Shown here: one piece after another, positions 4,076 to 6,984 of the stretch
How the letters are laid out: every line of letters starts with the position of its first letter
How positions within the stretch are numbered: position 1 is the first letter of the stretch
NCBI GenBank assembly: GCA_027489295.1
Contig: JAIYAA010000254.1
Location: 1 to 6,984, forward strand
DNA: 6,984 bases
Direction: 5' to 3'
Source: Sphingomonadales bacterium
GTDB lineage: Bacteria > Pseudomonadota > Alphaproteobacteria > Sphingomonadales > Sphingomonadaceae
Position numbers and translations under genes: made by a program
Notes under the pieces: generated by a model
Database searches by the model: none
Seen by the model: the letters and a program-made list of their open reading frames with translations, nothing else
Told to the model about the DNA's origin: nothing

Positions 4076-4606
4076 ATGACCGACGAACCGATCGAGACCC
4101 CCTGGGCGGGCAAGTGGATCACCGTGCGCCGCCAGGGCAAATGGGAATATGTCGCCCGTGCCCGCGGCATCCGCGCGGTGGTGATCGTGGCGATCGACGA
4201 CCAGGACCGCGTGATCCTGGTCGACCAGTATCGCGTGCCGCTCGGTCGCCGCTCGATCGAGCTGCCCGCCGGGCTGGTCGGCGACACCGAGGAAGGCGAC
4301 ACGATCGAGGCCGCCGCCCGCCGCGAGCTGGCGGAAGAAGCGGGCTATGCCTGCGAGCGGGTGGAGGAACTCGGCGAGTATTTCGCCTCGCCGGGCATGG
4401 TCAGCGAGAGCTTCACGCTGGTGCGTGTGCACGGCCTCACCCGCATCGGGGATGGCGGCGGCGTGGACGGCGAGGACATCAACGTCCACCACGTGCCGAT
4501 GGCCGAGCTGCCGGCGTTCATCGCCGACTGCCGCGCCCAGGACATGGGCGTCGACGTGAAAATGCTATTGCTGCTCAGCGGCGCACTGCTGGAGCGCGCC
4601 GGCTAA
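4076..4606 (+). CDS. Nudix hydrolase, ADP-ribose pyrophosphatase type
   Basis: Nudix enzymes cleave nucleoside diphosphates linked to another moiety; this type usually converts ADP-ribose to AMP and ribose 5-phosphate in the cytoplasm. The 176-aa protein has N-terminal strands (WITVRRQGKWEYVAR), then RVILVDQYRVPLGRRSIELP, an N-terminal and dimer-interface pattern of ADP-ribose pyrophosphatases. The Nudix box is at 69-91: G69, then D75 in the usual Glu position, then R83-E84-L85-A86-E87-E88-A89-G90-Y91 carrying the metal-binding glutamates. YFASPGMVSE (102-111) is the loop typical of ADP-ribose pyrophosphatases. The Glu-to-Asp change is outside the metal-binding REUXEE core and probably tolerated. 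ATG 4076 follows the preceding stop by 10 nt, with AAGGCGG upstream, so it is likely co-transcribed with the TPM genes, though a functional link is not evident. It converges on the NDUFS4-like gene with 9 bp between the stops. Confidence 0.93.
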   Translation: MTDEPIETPWAGKWITVRRQGKWEYVARARGIRAVVIVAIDDQDRVILVDQYRVPLGRRSIELPAGLVGDTEEGDTIEAAARRELAEEAGYACERVEELGEYFASPGMVSESFTLVRVHGLTRIGDGGGVDGEDINVHHVPMAELPAFIADCRAQDMGVDVKMLLLLSGALLERAG

Positions 4607-4615
4607 GCCGCACGA

Positions 4616-4897
4616 TCAGCGGAAATTGTCGGCGTAGGCCTGCAGCTTCAGCTTGCGCTGCGGCGCCGGCGCGACGTGATAGGCATAGCCCTCGCGCTCG
4701 GCATATTCCTTGGCCGCTTCCAGCGTCGGAAAGGCGAGCCGGATCTGGTTCGCGGTCTCGCCGCCACCGGCCCAGCCGGTCAGCGGATCGGGACGCTGGG
4801 CCGTGTGCGGCTCGAACTCGAGAACCCAGTTGTCGGTCCGGGCGCGGCCGGACTGCATCGCGTTCTTGACGCGCTGATAGATGCGAGCGGACTTCAT
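4616..4897 (-). CDS. NDUFS4-like NADH:ubiquinone oxidoreductase (complex I) accessory subunit
   Basis: This 93-aa protein matches the ETC complex I subunit region family, the bacterial counterpart of mitochondrial NDUFS4 (18-kDa, AQDQ subunit). Visible landmarks are ARIYQRVKNAMQSG (4-17), WVLEFEP (24-30), the strongly conserved RPDPLTGWAGGGETANQIRL (35-54), FPTLEAAKEYAEREGYAY (56-73), and the C-terminal KLKLQAYADNF. In mitochondria NDUFS4 sits on the hydrophilic arm of complex I and supports its assembly and stability; among bacteria it occurs mainly in Alphaproteobacteria, generally outside the nuo operon as here. ATG 4897 has AAGGG (4909-4905) as Shine-Dalgarno; that site touches the hrpB stop codon (TAA, 4911-4909), so translation is probably coupled to hrpB. 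The protein lacks the mitochondrial presequence, as expected. Co-transcription with hrpB is inferred from the 11-bp gap. Confidence 0.93.
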   Translation of the reverse strand: MKSARIYQRVKNAMQSGRARTDNWVLEFEPHTAQRPDPLTGWAGGGETANQIRLAFPTLEAAKEYAEREGYAYHVAPAPQRKLKLQAYADNFR

Positions 4898-4908
4898 GGG
4901 GCCACCCT

Positions 4909-6984
4909 TTAGCGCGCCCCGCGCGCCCTTGCATCAGCGTTTTTCGTCCGAAGCGTTGCGGAGGCCGACGCGGGGTCGTCGGGCCAGGGATGGCGGGGGT
5001 AGCGGCCACGCATTTCCTTGGCGACGGCGACCCAGCTGCCCTTCCAGAAGCCGGGCAGATCGCGCGTCGTCTGGATCGGCCGGCCGGCCGGCGAGGTGAG
5101 GCTGAGCACCAGCGGCACATGACCGCCGATCACCGGGTGCTCGGCCAGGCCGAACAGCGCCTGGACGCGCACCTCCACCGTCGGTCCGGCTTCGGCCGCA
5201 TAGTCGATGGCGTGGGACGAGCCCGCGGGCGTCTCGAACCGCGCGGGCGCAAGCCGATCGAGCGTCTTCTGCCCGTCCCAGCCAAGCAGGTTCTGCAGCG
5301 CCTGGGTGAGCGATTCGGGGCTCACCGCGTCGAGCCGCCGCTTGCCGTCGAGGGCGGCGGGCAGCCAGTCATCGAGCGTGGCGAGCAGCGATTCGTTCGA
5401 CAGCGCATCGATCCCGGCATAGGCGGCGCGGGTGCGTAGCGCGGCTGCGGTTTCGGACCAGGGGAGCAGGTGCAGCCCGTGCGTGCGCACGCCCTCCAGC
5501 AGCGCCGTTTCGATCTCGGCGGAGGTGGCGCCCGAATCGCTGCCGCCGGACAGGCGCACGGCACCCAGCCGGCGTTCGCGCAGCGCCTCGATGCGGCCGG
5601 TGGCGGGATCAAAGCGCACCATGCGGCGCGTCTCGATGCGATCGGCGAACAGCGATTCGACCGTGGCGGCGTCGATCAATGCGGCAGAGAGGATGCGCGC
5701 GCCGGCAGCCATGCCCTGCGTCTCCGCCACCGCCAGCCATTCGGCGCGGGCCAGCGGCGAGGTCGGATCGAGTTTGAACCCGCGCCCGCCCACCGAGGCC
5801 CAGGTCTCGCCGGAGGAGTCGCGCCGCTTCGCCACGCGGTCAGGGAAGGCCAGCGCGACGCAGAAGGCGACCGCTGCTTCGCCGTCCCCTGGTTCCGCGC
5901 CACGGCCGACCAGCCTGCCCCACCGCTCGGCGAGCCTTCGCCCGTTCTCCGCCCGCTGGCCGCGTTCACCCTTCCAGCGGCGCAGGCGCAGTTCGAGGTC
6001 CGCATCGCTGCCGCCCAGCCCGCGCTCGCCCAGCAGCACCGCGACCTCAGCCGCCGCCCGCGCCAGCCCCCGCTCGCTCGCGCGCACCAGCATGTGCCCC
6101 AGCCGGGGCGGCAGCGGCAGGCGGGCGATCGCCTTGCCGTGCTCGCTCGGACGGCCATCGCCGTCGATTGCCTCCAGCGCCCCCAGCCGCGCCCGCGCCT
6201 CCGCGATCGCCGCCTCGGGCGGCGGATCGAGCCAGGCGAGTTGCCGCGGGTCGGTCACCCCCCACAGCGCGCAATCGAGCATCAGCGCCGACAGGTCGGC
6301 TTCCAGTATCTCCGGCGGATCGAAGCGCGGCAGCCCTGCCGTCGCCGCCTCCTCCCACAGCCGGTACGCCGTCCCCGGCCCCTGCCGCGCCGCGCGGCCC
6401 GCACGCTGGGTCACCGCCGCCTGACTGGCCCGCTCGGTCACCAGCCGCGTCATCCCGGCCGCACGATCGTAGCGCGGGCGGCGCGCCAGCCCCGAATCGA
6501 CCACCACCCGAATCCCGTCGAGCGTCAGCGAGGTTTCGGCGATCGAGGTCGCCAGCACGATCTTGCGGCGCCCCTCCGGATCGGGCGCGATCGCCGCGCG
6601 CTGGGCGCCGGGATCGAGGCTGCCGTGCAGCCGGTGCAGCACCGCGTCGCCGATGTCGCCCAGCCGCTCGGCGGTGCGTTCGATCTCCGCCACCCCGGGC
6701 AGGAAGGCGAGGATGCCGCCTTCCTCCTCGCGCAGCGCCTGCCGCACCGCGCCGGCCACGCTGTCTTCGATCCGCGCCTCCGCCGCCCGGCCGAGATGGC
6801 GCAGCGTCAGCGGATAGCTGCGCCCTTCGCTCTCCACCACCGGCGCCCCACCCATCAGCCCAGAGAAGCGGCTGCCGTCGAGCGTCGCCGACATCGCGAC
6901 CAGCCGCAGGTCCGGCCGCAGCGCGCCCTGCGCGTCGAGCGCCAGCGCGAGGCCGAAATCGCTGTCGAGGCTACGCTCATGCAC
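4909..6984 (-). CDS. hrpB: ATP-dependent helicase HrpB, N-terminus beyond window
   Basis: HrpB is a DExH-box (DEAH/RHA-type) putative RNA helicase of poorly defined cellular role. The 691 visible residues begin inside motif II: VHERSLDSDF, from D-E-x-H, with the two acidic residues just off the edge; the first codon is GTG read as Val, not a start. Motif III is MSATLD (31-36). In the second RecA lobe are ILAFLPGVAEIERTAERL (91-108), VLHRLHGSL (115-123), KIVLATSIAETSLTLDGIRV (141-160) and motif VI QRAGRAARQGPG (193-204). The helicase-associated winged-helix and helical bundle follow (about 215-335). The HrpB-specific C-terminal region runs from about 360 to the end, including SGGSDSGATSAEIETALLEG and PGFWKGSWVAVAKEMRGRYPRHPWPDDP (644-671), typical for the family's end. 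With a usual length near 800-840 aa, about 110-150 residues including Walker A are missing. TAA at 4911-4909 lies 11 bp before the NDUFS4-like gene. Confidence 0.96.
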   Translation of the reverse strand: MHERSLDSDFGLALALDAQGALRPDLRLVAMSATLDGSRFSGLMGGAPVVESEGRSYPLTLRHLGRAAEARIEDSVAGAVRQALREEEGGILAFLPGVAEIERTAERLGDIGDAVLHRLHGSLDPGAQRAAIAPDPEGRRKIVLATSIAETSLTLDGIRVVVDSGLARRPRYDRAAGMTRLVTERASQAAVTQRAGRAARQGPGTAYRLWEEAATAGLPRFDPPEILEADLSALMLDCALWGVTDPRQLAWLDPPPEAAIAEARARLGALEAIDGDGRPSEHGKAIARLPLPPRLGHMLVRASERGLARAAAEVAVLLGERGLGGSDADLELRLRRWKGERGQRAENGRRLAERWGRLVGRGAEPGDGEAAVAFCVALAFPDRVAKRRDSSGETWASVGGRGFKLDPTSPLARAEWLAVAETQGMAAGARILSAALIDAATVESLFADRIETRRMVRFDPATGRIEALRERRLGAVRLSGGSDSGATSAEIETALLEGVRTHGLHLLPWSETAAALRTRAAYAGIDALSNESLLATLDDWLPAALDGKRRLDAVSPESLTQALQNLLGWDGQKTLDRLAPARFETPAGSSHAIDYAAEAGPTVEVRVQALFGLAEHPVIGGHVPLVLSLTSPAGRPIQTTRDLPGFWKGSWVAVAKEMRGRYPRHPWPDDPASASATLRTKNADARARGAR

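Noticed and set aside
3021..4079. 352-aa plus-strand Arg/Ala-rich ORF across the second and third TPM genes
   Set aside because: It is a frame shadow of two well-supported genes; composition is typical of GC-rich off-frame translation.
5432..6424. 330-aa plus-strand Ser/Arg-rich ORF antisense to hrpB
   Set aside because: It lies wholly within conserved HrpB sequence, has biased composition and no recognisable domain.
6979..6984. GTG at the window edge as the start of hrpB
   Set aside because: The residues that follow (HERSLDSDF) are the middle of helicase motif II, so the GTG is an internal valine codon and the gene continues past the edge.

Overview
The window looks like chromosomal DNA from a high-GC alphaproteobacterium, most likely a sphingomonad. 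Three things point there: a split, circularly permuted tmRNA gene with an alphaproteobacterial-type tag (ANDNEALAIAA); a small NDUFS4-like complex I accessory protein encoded away from any nuo operon; and GC-rich, tightly packed genes throughout. I see no insertion sequence, integrase, phage gene, CRISPR array or toxin-antitoxin pair. It reads as core genome.

Layout. Positions 1-277 (minus strand) hold ssrA as a two-piece tmRNA gene: the acceptor piece (CCA end at 195) lies upstream of the coding piece (5' end at 161, running off the window edge at 1). No protein-coding entry belongs there. A 98-bp gap (278-375) separates it from a divergent Rrf2-family regulator (376-807, plus) and holds a putative ssrA promoter and a perfect 9-bp inverted repeat. 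The regulator converges on mscL (804-1262, minus), and the two stop codons share one CTAG. mscL is divergent from a plus-strand, probably co-transcribed run: lemA (1408-1998), three consecutive TPM-domain genes (about 2016-2507, 2507-3391 and 3394-4065) and a Nudix hydrolase of ADP-ribose pyrophosphatase type (4076-4606). Facing it on the minus strand are hrpB (4909-6984, N-terminus beyond the window) and, 11 bp downstream, the NDUFS4-like gene (4616-4897).

How the genes may work together. lemA plus TPM-domain genes is a recurring bacterial neighbourhood of poorly understood envelope function. Here the TPM domain comes in three architectures in a row: a short exported or lipoprotein-like form, a signal-peptide form with a membrane anchor and Gly-rich tail, and an integral membrane form with two membrane segments inserted near the domain. 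This lemA-TPM-TPM-TPM unit is the least understood part of the window. The Nudix gene is likely a downstream housekeeping passenger. hrpB and the complex I gene are probably linked by compact packing, not by shared function. Intergenic gaps are short, and both convergent junctions lack room for ordinary intrinsic terminators.
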